From: Liolophura sinensis
Lineage: Eukaryota > Mollusca > Polyplacophora > Chitonida > Chitonidae
Direction: 5' to 3'
Assembly: GCF_032854445.1 (NCBI RefSeq)
Contig: NC_088297.1
Coordinates: forward strand, 4,277,991-4,341,990
DNA: 64,000 nt
Shown: positions 11,727 to 25,200 of the stretch, one piece after another
Position numbering within the stretch: the first letter of the stretch is position 1
How the letters are laid out: each line of letters starts with the position of its first letter
The notes under the pieces: model-generated
What the model saw: only the letters and a program-made list of their open reading frames with translations
Databases searched by the model: none
Told to the model about the DNA's origin: nothing
Made by a program: the position numbers and the translations under genes

Positions 11727-12548
11727 GCCAGATGTGCTGTGAATCAAATCACACTGCCAGATGTGAATCAAATCACACTGCCAGATGTGAATCAAATCAC
11801 ACTGCCAGATGTGAATCAAATCACCACTGTCAGAAGTGAATCAAATCACACAGGCAGATGTGAAGTCAAATCACACTGCCAACATGTGAATCAAATCACC
11901 ACTGCCATATGAAAATCATATCACACTGCCAGATGTGAATCAAATCACTCTGCCAGATGTGAATCAAATCACTCTGCCAGATGTGAATCAAATCACACTG
12001 CCAGATGTGAATCAAATCACACTGCCAGATGTGAATCAAATCACACTGCCAGATGTGAATCAAATCACACTGCCAGATGTGAATCAAATCACACTGTCAG
12101 AAGTGAATCAAATCACACAGGCAGATGTGAATCAAATCACACTGCCAAATGTGAATCAAATCACACTGCATATGAAAATCATATCACACTGCCAGATGTG
12201 AATCAAATCACTCTGCCAGATGTGTGAATCAAATCACTCTGCCAGATGTGAATCAAATCACACTGCCAGATGTGAATCAAATCACACTGCCAGATGTGAA
12301 TCAAATCACACTGCCAGAAGTCAATCAAATCACACAGGCAGATGTGAATCAAATCACACTGCCAGAAGTGAATCAAATCACACAGGCAGATGTGAATCAA
12401 ATCACACTGCCAGAAGTGAATCAAATCACACAGCCATATGAAAATCATATCGCAATGGCAGATGTGAATCAAATCACACTGCCAGAAGTAAATCGAATCA
12501 CTCTGCCAGAAGTATATCAAATCACACAGCCAGATGTGAATACGTCGC
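11727..12548. repeat. 24-bp minisatellite downstream of peroxidase A
   Basis: About 33 units of CAGATGTGAATCAAATCACA plus CTGC. Variants with AAGTGAATC and CACAGGCAG alternate in the right half, and two ATATGAAAATCATATC units (palindromic) punctuate the array. Unit length divisible by three gives open frames that are artefacts. Confidence 0.95.
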
Positions 12549-13067
12549 ATTGTCATATGTTAATCAGCGGGAATGTTAAAAAAAAAGTAGATTATATACA
12601 ATTCATGTTCAAAGAAGAACAGGTACATGTTATCTTTTCTTCGCAAAGGTTAACGTTGTTCTTTTTATAATAAGGCATACTGACATATTCTGTATAAAAA
12701 CTATAAACACAATATGAGAATAAACTCGCACTAACTCAGTAGTAACTGAATCTCAAACACTGTTATTCAGTTCTGTCGATGATTGTACATCTATATATTA
12801 TACAACTATTACATCCTTAAAACTGTATAAAACTACAGTTCCATACTGTGTCCATAAAATTATTATTCTGTTGCAATTGTAAAATTATTATTGCAAAGTG
12901 TTACTAAAACCGTTTCCCTTGCCAACTTGTATCCAAGCTGACAAAGACAGGTTTTACCGTTGTCTAATCACGCGGTTGTTTGTTCCTTTGGCTCAGGTGT
13001 CGCTCTAAACATTACACTGGTCTTATCTGGACACTGTTCCCTAGCAGGCCGGGCTTGTATTCATAGC

Positions 13068-13165
13068 GCTGCTTCACTATGCAGAAGACACCAAACATGA
13101 CACCCTCCCCAGCCATAGTGTACTAATACAAAACATGGCAGCTCATTCAGCCACACTATACTGAC
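13068..13165 (-). mobile_element. SINE family 3 fragment, next to the last exon of peroxidase A
   Basis: GCAGAAGACACCAAACATGA and CACCCTCCCCAGCCATAGTG, diverged. It lies 44 bases beyond the stop codon, within the presumed 3' UTR. Confidence 0.65.
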
Positions 13166-13208
13166 ATCTCCATGAAACCACAGTCTTCTTTCAGCATTGA
13201 CTGGACAG

Positions 13209-13269
13209 TCATTCCCTCCACCTGGACAGGTCCACAGACGGTATGTTTCCGCACCTTACCTTCCGATTG
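13209..13269 (-). CDS. Peroxidase A exon 13 (truncated C-terminal exon)
   Basis: Acceptor CTTTCAG. It encodes [20 protein letters not shown] then a TGA stop at 13209-13211. The CGNIPSVDL part matches CSRIPSVDL at the start of gene B exon 13, so the exon is homologous. The frame closes before any TSP1 domain. No TSP1-like frame is seen further downstream. A use of terminal exon 12 with read-through would also end almost immediately. Confidence 0.75.
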
Positions 13270-16200
13270 CTGAAAGTTGAAGAATGAAATATTAGAGAAA
13301 ACGTAATAAAACGTTGTAACTGAACTAACCTTTCTCATCTGTAAAGCAAAATATGAAGGTATACATCAATACCTCCATGAGCCAATTTTTTGTTGCTCTG
13401 ATGTACAGTCATCCATTCGTCCAGTACCAATCGTTAACTGGCCACACAGTACTGGTCAAGCGTACGGTGTCGTGCAATACCGCAAGGTTCGTAAATGTAT
13501 AGCGCTACTGTACAGCAGAAAAGAATCGCCACTCGCGACCACTAACTCTCTCTTTCTCCCACACTATACACATTACAAAGCTGATTTACACCTTCCATCT
13601 GCTCAGCCTACCCTAGAGCATGTAACAACACAAAAAATAGTTTTTCTATTTAATAAGCACTACTTTTAATTCATCCATTTTTAATAACTTCATGTTAAAA
13701 ATCAATAGTTTTGTTATTTTTAGCAAAAGAAAGCACTATTTTTCTATTCAACAGTAAGAAAAAGATCATTTTTAGCTTAAAAGTGGAGAAAACATAAAAA
13801 CTACATAAAGTCCAGATGAAAGAGTACGAAAAGATAGCTGTCAATGTGTTCTTCAATATTTTGTTCCATTTTTCTTTAAAGAGAAATGTTCTATTTACAA
13901 ACAAACAAAAAATATCCGGCTGTTTTTAGTACAGGTAACAGGCTAGAAAATTAAGCTAATTTAGCTGCTAAAAGGACAAAAAACTTTTTGTTCATTTGCT
14001 GGCCAAGAAAAAAGCTTATCTGCCGATATTCAACTTCAGGTTTGTGACAATCATAAACTATACATGTCACGTTTCTCAGTGTTAAGAGCATGTAGTCATT
14101 TGCGCCCCCCCCCCCCCCCCCACCATTCACCAGGCAAACGTACAGCCTAACTACACATTCGCTATTACTCACTTCCTATCTTGAACACGGAACACCTCTC
14201 TCTGCACAGAATTTGTATCCGTGTTATCACAGATGATTCGTGCGAAGGAAGCTTTTCGAATCTGGTCTAGTTGTCCTGAAACAAAATTAAAGACAGTTTA
14301 TTGTAAAGTGACTGACAGAGTGCTCTCCCCTTGGAACAGAAATGGGGCGCCACTTATGTTGTGATCGCTGGGTTCATCATGATGACACATAAAGTGATGT
14401 CAGAAAACACAATCACTGTGTCTCAACCTTTCTTTGTATCTCTAATAGATGCACATGATTTTCTTTGTCTAAAGCATGCGCAACGATTCTAACGGACAGC
14501 TTAAACCATTTTATTGATGAATGCTGACTATAGGTTGACGGGGAGGTCATCAATGGCGATACGTATCTTAAACAGGGTCACATCCGTCTCACCGGCTCCA
14601 AAGGTCAAACATACGCGCTAAAAGGAGTATAATAACACTGTTTAATTACAGTCGGCGCTGTATTATTTGTTGTATAGGCAACTATATTCCCTAATTTTTT
14701 GGCGCACTTTCATTTTGTAAGCATTTGTTGAAAATACTTTTGACCCGTTTTCTTCAAATTTTTCCGACCCGGTTTTACGTTTAATTTCTATTGCGTTTTA
14801 CTTTGCCCAGGTTTGGTGTGCTTTTTGGAGAAATTATTTTTTCTACTGTTCTTGGTTTCACGATTGGCGTGTTGTTTGTCTCAGTTTTTATATCGATTTT
14901 TTGTCTCTTAAAAATAAACAAGGGGCGGGAAAATGTTCACACTTCACTCTGGAAGCTTTCTTGATTTCAATAACAAAGCGTAAGGTTTGACATTTTCTCG
15001 CACTGCTTAAAGTTTACTTACCCAAGGAGAATTTGGCATATTGATCGTTATTCTCGTAGAAGAATCTGTCTCCTTTCTTGAGAAGGAAGAATTGTCTGCT
15101 GACGATACAAGCAATGGTTGGGCCGACGACTGCGCCTCTGATCACCTTCTCCGAAACGGCGCCTGTCCATAGGTCAATGTCGTCCACATGACTGAAAATA
15201 TACACACCCATTGGTCAATGGAATGGTGTAGGTGTTACAGCCAGACATTGTAACTGTTGGGTGCCGGTACAAGAAATACATGTGAAATATTTCCAACACA
15301 TCTGTTCGTTCCTCAGTACCATTTTGTTGCCTCAGAACGAAAGATTACATGTCATGTTATCAGTTTTTTATTTCCAAATTGAAACGAATTCGCCCTACAG
15401 AACCTATAGCATATCGGGCGAACATCACGTGAGTGAGTGAGTGAGTGCTTGGGGTTTAACGTCGTACTCAACAATTTTTCAGTCATATGACGACGAAGGA
15501 ATCATTAGGGTGCATGCACGTGTAATGTGCCACCTTGTTGCAGGACGGATTTCCACCGCTCTTTTATTTAGTGCTGCATCACTGAGACGACTTACCGAAG
15601 GCAAGTAAGCCGCCCCGCCCGAGCCATTATACTGATACGGGTCAACCAGTCGTTGCACTATCCCCTTCATGCTGAACGCCAAGCGAGGAAGTTACAACTT
15701 CCTCTTTTAAAGTCTTAGGTGTGACTCGACCAAGGATTGATCCTGGATCTACCGGTCCGAACATCACGTGTATAAAGAGATACTTTGTCCGTCAGGTCCA
15801 AAATGAAATGACTTGTTTTGTTGCAATGAATAAACAATATGAAACCAATATGTTCACAAATTATTATCGCTAAGCCTGAATTACCTTAGGGGGCTTAACG
15901 TCTGAAATTTTGTTCTCCGTGGAGTAGTGTTACCTGTTAACTCACCTGTAGCTTTGATGTGTATGTTACCTGTTAACTCAATTGTAGCTTTGTTGTGTAT
16001 GTTAATAGTTAACTCACCTGTAGCTTTGATGTGTATGTTACCTGTTAACTCACCTGCAGCTTTAATGTGTATGTTACCTGTTAACTCAACTGTAGCTTTG
16101 TTGTACATGTTACCTGTTAACTCACCTGTAGCTTTGATGTGTATGTTACCTGTTAACTCAATTGTAGGTTTGTTGTACATGTTACCTGTTAACTCACCTG

Positions 16201-19200
16201 TAGCTTTGATGTGTATGTTACCTGTTAACTCAGTTGTAGGTTTGTTGTGTATGTGAATAGTTAACTCACCTGTAGCTTTGATGTGTATGTTACCTGTTAA
16301 CTCACCTGTAGCTTTGATGTGTATGTTACCTGTTAACTCAACTGTAGCTTTGTTGTACATGTTACCTGTTAACTCACCTGTAGTTTTGATGTGTATGTTA
16401 CCTGTTAACTCAACTGTAGCTTTGGTGTGTATGTTACCTTTTAACTCACCTGTAGCTTTGATGTGTATGTTACCTGTTAACTCACCTGCAGCTTTGGTGT
16501 GTATGTTACCTGTTAACTCATCTGTAGCTTTGTTGTACATGTTACCTGTTAACTCACCTGTAGCTTTGATGTGTATGTTACCTGTTAACTCACCTGTAGC
16601 TTTGATGTGTATGTTACCTGTTAACTCACTTGCAGCTTTGGTGTGTATGTTACCTTTTAACTCACCTGTAGCTTTGATGTGTATGTTACCTGTTAACTCA
16701 CCTGCAGCTTTGATGTGTATGTTACCTGTTAACTCATCTGTAGCTTTGATGTGTATGTTACCTGTTAACTCACCTGCAAGCTTTGATGTGCATGTTTTCT
16801 GTTAGCTTACCTGTAGGCTTTTTCCAGGAGGCGGGCAGCCCGGCGGTTGTGGTGTACCAAACCAAAACGACCTCTACCAAAGTTTAGGACCCTCGAGAGT
16901 CCACACCAAACCCGGAAAGCATTGTAAGAGGGTATCCCGAAATCACGCCCTCTCTGGATATTGGTTGCGGCCAAATCAATGCCAGTGCCGGGAACTTTGG
17001 CAAACAAGGTGTTGGTGAGCTGCTCACTGATCAAACGGTCGCATTTCTGCTGTTTTTTGCTAAATAGAGCCTTGATGACAAAACTTGGACCCTTGGATCT
17101 ATCATAAAGAGTTTCTGGTCGGAGAAAATGGTCTTGAAACTTTAGGTTTTTGGCAAAAAATCTTTGAACCAGGCTGTGACCGAATCGGTACCCGGCCGCG
17201 GAAAACGAAGAAGTGATTTGGGCGTTGATGTAAGGGCCGTATTCGCTGTTGTATCCGTGTTTCTTGGCCGGAAAATCGAAAGCTTTAGCGAGTTCTTTGC
17301 CAACGATGACGGGCAGGAACTCGTCATAGACCACGTGCTGGAACTCGGCGGAGACGATTCTGCGGGCCTCTTGGTACAGTTTCTCGTCCTTCCATCTCGG
17401 GTTGAGTCGTTTCAACTGGCGGGCCACCCGGTTATGTTCTCTTAGCCAGAGTGTGTGCATGCTCATGAGGGCAGGCTGCTGATTCACCCGGGGGTCACCT
17501 GGAATGGATTTGTCTTGTTTAGAAAAGGCAAGGTTTTGTTACGGCAAGTTTTAAACCAACGCATGGCTATTCCTTATCAGTACGTCGGGCTTTAACACAG
17601 CATTTTGAGTAATTCTAAACCAGTAACATTTAATAAATTGCAATAAACGTTTTTCTTTTTTATCTCTCTATCGTAAAGTATGTCAGAAGAAAGGCCATTA
17701 ACCACTGTCCATACAAATAGTTCGATTTATTTTATTAAAATTTTTTTAACCAAGTAAAATGCATTTAAATTAAATTTTGGATTCTACGGTAGCTTTTTCT
17801 GATCACATTGGGACCAACGGCGTCACATTTACCAGATTTTACATCGTCATCACTTCTCTATACTCTCTGTACAATCTTTTGTGGATGATCTTACCTGCCT
17901 TAAAGCACACATCATTGCCTTTCGCTTCGCACTCGGCCGGCCTCAGCGATCTGTCCTGCAAGAGCAGGTCTCCGTTTTGGCTTTTAGTCGTCCTCAACAA
18001 ACCTGGGAATACAATCGCAGTTTAGAATACAGGGTAAATTGCTGAGATCTACTGGTCATTATGGCTGGGAGGTATACAATTATTGAATGATATTAATCAT
18101 TGTATCAGCTTATGTTAGAATGCACTGATTACTACAACAACAAAATGGTCGCTGACCGTTCCTTCTAAGGCGTAGATCCCTGGCCAGTTTCTCGGAGCTG
18201 CCGTATATCGCCGAACCGTCCAGGTACGCTGTTTCCTGATTCAGTTGCTGTCGAGGACCTACAAATACAGACGTGAGACTGAATTGTGATTGGCTGGGGA
18301 CTAAACATCTACGTGTACGTATGAGCGTTTCTAGATTCACTTCCATTGTTTTCGGGGCATTGGTGGAAATAAGCATCCCTCAGTGCTTTCTTGTGTGGTC
18401 TTGAATGACACAAAAGAGCTTTATTCCGATTTCCGATTTCTTCCACGCAAAAAAGTAGGCAGCCATCGTATAAGTGAAACGTTCGTACGCATGGCGTAAA
18501 AGAAATATGAAATACGGTAAATAAATAAACAAATAAATAAATGTTGTGAATGGCGATGAACTTTTTCGGTGGACAAATTATTGTTCTCAGGGTTAACAAC
18601 TCAAGACTTTACAAGGTCGACCAAACTGCTAAAGAACCGTATTTGTAATTTCTCCATAGTTACCCAATCGACAGTTCAGAGGTGGGGAAGGCAAAGCTCG
18701 TGCAAACTCCATGCACGTGCGCTGGAATCGACGGAAGAAAGGGTCGTTCTGAGGAATCTCTATTGGAAAGCAGCCAAGTCTACAACATAATATAACAAAT
18801 AGTTTACTATAAAATATAAAAGGCAGCCAAGTCTCGAATACAACACACAAAAACCCCCACAAAACTGAAAGACAGCAACAGTTTACGGTAAGAGCAAAAC
18901 GTCGAATGATTCTAGAATATATTATACACAGAAACAGTTAACATAAAACTGAAAAACAGCCAAGTCTAGGATATGGCAGTATTGAAACCAGCCTGGCTGA
19001 AAACCACACCGTCATGATGTAACAGTAATAATGCTTATATCTAAACATCTTATAAGGTGGCCATAAATGTTTATATCTAACACCTTATAAGGTGGCCATA
19101 AATGTTTAAACACCTTATAAGGTGGCCATAAATTCTATGCCAAAGGTAACCATATGTTCAGAACTTCACAATGTGTCGATCATGGCAGAGTAAATAGCAG

Positions 19201-22200
19201 AGGATGCTGTCTGGAGTTCTTCTGGTGACCGAAATACACGGAATCAAAGCTTAAGTGAAATAATTGTTTGATTACAGTGTTGACATGAAAAAAAAAACAA
19301 TACATTATAAAAAAAAAACATAACTCTGACAGGTTTAAAGCGGTGACTCGTTTTCAATAGGCTTCTGTTTTGGTGATGGAGACAAAAAAGTGAACAAATT
19401 TGATAACTCCAAGAGAAGCGGTTGTACAGATACAATGGTAAGGCAAAAAACTTTCTGAACGGATTGATGGATAACGGCATACAATAATAGAAGCCGTAAC
19501 GCGGGGTAAAAACAACAACAGCAACAAATAAAATAAAACAAAAACGGCAAAACAAACAAATGTTATTAGATACTTCATTCAATCTAAAACAAGCAATTTT
19601 CAAGACGTGTCGCCTATGTCACTTCCTGTACATACAAATGTTCGCGTTTTCGACGACGTGTTACAACAAAAGTAATTACGTAGTACACAAAAATTCAAAT
19701 GTCGTGTGAGAGAACGATGCGCGCAACAACTTGATGCCTAATCGCTTTGGGTGTTATACCGCATCTTGTGAAGGATTAAGTCCAACGTACCTTCTCCGTC
19801 TTGGAGTGAGTCTGTCACAACAGATCAACTCTGACCCATTAGGTTCTAAAAGCAAAAAAAAAAAAAAAAAAAAAAACTGATCAGAGGACGTTTTTAACAT
19901 TTAAAATGAGAAATGCACTATGAAGGTGCAATACACAGTACCTACTCGAAGATAGTGTTACATTATTACAACATTTTACAACAACTGTAAATATTATACC
20001 ATAAATGTTTTCTCTCGTTTATTACTGCCAAAATGTTGGTTTAACATTATTAAAATTACATGTAACATTTCCGTTTTAAGGTTGTAACGGAGAGTTTAAC
20101 TGGATTCGAACTCAGGGGAAGAATTTAAAGCGCAAGAGCTGTGATGCAGTAGCTACATCTCCACCGACCTTGACTAAGGGCCGTTCTCTCGGTGTCATGG
20201 CTGACGAACTGACCAAACTCCATGGTGATCTGTGTGAACCTCATATCTAGTGTCCTCACTCTGCTCGCTTGGTGTATCGTGGTGCTGATCACACGAGGAA
20301 GAGGAAGGTTACCGCCCTGCACGCTACGGGAACGAGGTTCAGACAGACCTGAAACGAAATGGCGACAAACATTGAAAATAGGAATCGGGCTCAGGGATCA
20401 GGAAGCGATCTTAGACTTAAAGTCAAAATTTGAAATCAACTTAAAATTGTTATTTTGTATGTAACTAGGTCAAGATATTACTTTGTCAAAGCAAACAAAT
20501 TTCAGATGAAATAAAGCGAAGGAACACAGACCGACCAAGTATAATGATTAAAACACTATTTTCACTTCCTCTTCTCGGATTTTTATTTAAATTATACACT
20601 TTTTTTTGCTATTAGCTAGCAGTTTTATTGTACGATTGGATTGCATGATTGGTCCAATCCAATCAAATAATATCTTTTAAATTTGGACGATGATTGATTT
20701 TCCTGGCGAGAGTGTAAAAGGTGTCGGATATTGATGAACCGCCGAGTTACGCCCCCTTGACGTTGATAGGTACCCATCCGGTCTGCTTGCAGAGGAAGGT
20801 CCAGATTTGGATGGTCAACCGTGAACCACGGAAAAATGTCAAGGTTTTTTTTATCCACTTTCTTACAAGTTAGACATCATTACTTATTGTGCATGAATAC
20901 CCATTGGGGCTCAGTGACAGCACTATACCTTAACATTCTCGCTTATGGAAAGCTAAAATGCGCCTGAGGCCATATTTTCCTTCTCTTGGAATTCTCGGTA
21001 GATTGCGATTGTTTGCTAAAGGGTCATTACTCTTACCGTCATTGTAGACAGAAGGTAGGCTTCTCTCGAACGGTGTATTGGAACTCCCAAAACGGGGATG
21101 CTGCAGATTATTACAGAGACCAGTAATAGTCCTGTACTTAGCACGTGGATTGCACGTCACTGGTTTTGAGAATGGACAGTTTATTGCATTATTAGTACCG
21201 GGAAATCCCTGTGGATCGGAGCGTTCACCGGCACCAAGTCTGGAAATAAGGATTTAAGGAGCTTTATTCATTCATCTTTATTCACTCTTCCATCATAAAT
21301 ATCCCCGTCACAACATCAATACTCCATCTCTCAAATCAGGAACATTCTTTTCATTATATCCCCACTCACCCTCTCTCCTCCACCGTTATTATCACTATCA
21401 TTACATCCCCACTCACCCGCTCTCCTCCACCGTTATTATCACTGTCATTACATCCCCACTCACCCGCTCTCCTCCACTGTTAATATCACCATCATTACGT
21501 ACCCACTCACCCGCTCTCGTCCACCGTTATTATTACTGTCATTACATCCCCACTCACCCGCTCTCCTCCACCGTTATTATCACTATCATTACATCCCCAC
21601 TCACCCGCTCTCGTCCACCGTTATCATCACTATCATTACATCCCCACTCACCCGCTGTCGTCCACCGTTATCATCACTATCATTACATCCCCACTCACCT
21701 GCTCTCCTCCACCGTTATTATCACTATCATTACATCCCCACTCACCCGCTCTCCTCCACCATTATTATCACCATCATTACATGCCCACTCACCCGCTCTC
21801 CTCCACCGTTATTATTACTATCATTACATCCCCACTCACCCACTCTCCTCCACCGTTATTATCACTATCATTACATCCCCACTCACCCACTCTCATCCAC
21901 CGTTATCATCACTATCATTACATCCCCACTCACCCGCTGTCGTCCACCGTTATCATCACTGTCATTACATCCCCACTCACCCGCTCTCGTCCACCGTTAT
22001 CATCACTATCATTACAACCCCACTCACCCGCTCTCGTCCACCGTTATCATCACTATCATTACATCCCCACTCACCCGCTCTCCTACACCGTTATTATCAC
22101 TACCATTACATCCCCACTCACCGACTCTCCTCCACCATTTTTATCACTACCATTACATCCCCACTCACCCACTTGCCTCCACCATTATTATCTGTCATTA

Positions 22201-25200
22201 CATCCCCACCCACCCACTCTCCTCCACCGTTATCATCACTATCATTACATCCCCACTCACCCACTCTCCTCCACCGTTATTATCACTATCATTACATCCC
22301 CACTCACCCGCTCTCCTCCACCGTTATCATCACTATCATTACATCCCCACTCACCCGCTCTCCTCCACCGTTATTATCACTGTCATTACATCCCCACTCA
22401 CCTGCTCTCCTCCACCGTTATCATCTCTATCATTACATCCCCACTCACCTGCTCTCCTCCACCGTTATTATCACTATCATTACATCCCCACTCACCCGCT
22501 CTCGTCCACCGTTATTATCACTGTCATTACATCCCCACTCACCTGCTCTCCTCCACCGTTATTATCACTACCATTACATCCCCACTCACCCACTCGCCTC
22601 CACCATTATTATCACTGTCATTACATCCCCACTCACCCGCTCTCCTCCACCGTTATCATCACTATCATTACATCCCCACTCACCTGCTCTCCTCCACCGT
22701 TATTATCACTACCATTACATCCCCACTCACCCACTCGCCTCCACCATTATTATCACTGTCATTACATCCCCACTCACCCGCTCTCCTACACCGTTATTAT
22801 CACTACCATTACATCCCCACTCACCTGCTCTCCTCCACCGTTATCATCACTATCATTACATCCCCACTCACCCGCTCTCCTCCACCATTATTATCACTAC
22901 CATTACATCCCCACTCACCCGCTCTCCTCCACCGTTATCATCACTATCATTACATCCCCACTCACCCGCTCTCCTCCACCATTATTATCACTACCAATAC
23001 ATCCCCACTCACCCACTCGCCTCCACCATTATTATTACTGTCATTACATCCCCACTCACCCACTCTCCTCCACCGTTATTATCACTATCATTACATCCCC
23101 ACTCACCCGCTCTCCTCCACCGTTATCATCACTATCATTACATTCCCACTCACCCGCTCTCGTCCACCGTTATCATCACTATCATTACATCCCCACTCAC
23201 CCGCTCTCGTCCACCGTTATCATCACTATCATTACATCCCCACTCACCCGCTCTCCTCCACCGTTATTATCACTACCATTACATCCCCACTCACCCGCTC
23301 TCGTCCACCGTTATCATCACTGTCATTACATCCCCACTCACCCGCTCCCCTCCCCCGTTATTATCACTACCATTACATCCCCACTCACCGACTCTCGTCC
23401 ATTGTTATCATCACTGTCATTACATCCCCACTCACCCGCTCCCCTCCCCGTTATTATCACTACCATTACATCCCCACTCACCCACTCTTGTCCACCGTTA
23501 TCATCATTGTCATTACATCCCCACTCACCCGCTCCCCTCCCCCGTTATTATCACTACCATTACATCCCCACTCACCCGCTCTTCTCCACCGTTATTATCA
23601 CTGTCATTACATCCCCACTCACCCGCTCTCCTCCACCGTTATCATCACTATCATTACATCCCCACTCACCCACTCTCCTCCACCGTTATTATCACTATCA
23701 TTACATCCCAACTCACCGACTCGCCTCCACCGTTATCATCACTATCATTACATCCCCACTCACCCACTCTCCTCCACCGTTATTATCACTATCATTACAT
23801 CCCCACTCACCGACTCTCCTCCACCGTTATCATCACTATCATTACATCCCCACTCACCCGCTCTCCTCCACCATTATTATCACTACCAATACATCCCCAC
23901 TCACCCACTCTCCTCCACCGTTATTATCACTATCATTACATCCTCACTCACCCGCTCTCCTCCACCGTTATCATCACTACCATTACATCCCCACTCACCC
24001 GCTCTCCTCCACCGTTATCATCACTACCATTACATCCCCACTCACTCGCTCTCCTCCACCGTTATCATGACTATCATTACATCCCCACTCACCCGCTCCC
24101 TTCCCCCGTTATTATCACTACCATTACATCCCCACTCACCCGCTCTCTTCCACCGTTATCATCACTGTCATTACATCCCCACTCACCCGCTTCCCTCCCC
24201 CGTTACTATCACTACCATTACATCCCCACTCACCCACTCTCGTCCACCGTTATCATCACTGTCATTACATCCCCACTCACCCGCTCCCCTCCACCGTTAT
24301 TATCACTACCATTACATCCCCACTCACCCACTCTCGTCCACCGTTATCATGACTATCATTACACCCCCACTCACCCGCTCCCCCCCATCGTTATTATCAC
24401 TATCATTACATCCCCACTCACCCACTCTCGTCCACCGTTATCATCATTATCATTACATCCCCACTCACCCGCTCCCCTCCCCCGTTATTATCACTACCAT
24501 TACATCCCCACTCACCCACTTTCGTCCACCGTTATTATCACTACCATTACATCCCCACTCACCCACTCTCGTCCACCGTTATCATCACTATCATTACATC
24601 CCCACTCACCCACTCCCCTCCACCGTTATTATCACTGTCATTACATCCCCACTCACCCACTCTCGTCCACCGTTATCATCACTGTCATTACATCCCCACT
24701 CACCTGCTCCCCTCCCCCGTTATTATCACTACCATTACATCCCCACTCACCCACTCTCGTCCACCGTTATCATTACATCCCCACTCACCCGCTCCCCTCC
24801 ACCATTATTATCACCCACTCTCGTCCACCGTTATCATCACTGTCATTACATCCCCACTCACCCGCTCCCCTCCCCCGTTATTATCACTACCATTACATCC
24901 CCACTCACCCGCTCTCCTCCACCGTTATCATCACTGTCATTACATCCCCACTCACCCGCTCTCCTCCACCATTATTATCACTATCATTACATCCCCACTC
25001 ACCCGCTCTCCTCCACCGTTATCATCACTATCATTACATCCCCACTCACCCGCTCTCCTCCACCGTTATCATCACTATCATTACATCCCCACTCACCGAC
25101 TCTCCTCCACCGTTATCATGACTATCATTACACCCCCACTCACCTGCTCTCCTCCCCCGTTATTATCACTATCATTACATCCCCACTCACTCGCTCTCGT

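Noticed and set aside
11727-12548. Possible CRISPR array
   Set aside because: Head-to-tail repeats without unique spacers, in a eukaryotic setting; a minisatellite.
12549-13208. A TSP1 exon for peroxidase A beyond its stop
   Set aside because: No WxxW or RxCxNPxP-like frame found on the minus strand there; the area holds SINE family 3 debris.
15881-16805. Open frames of 109-219 codons with 12-residue repeats on both strands
   Set aside because: The 36-bp unit is divisible by three; the minus-strand frame does not continue from exon 10, which meets TAA at the donor.
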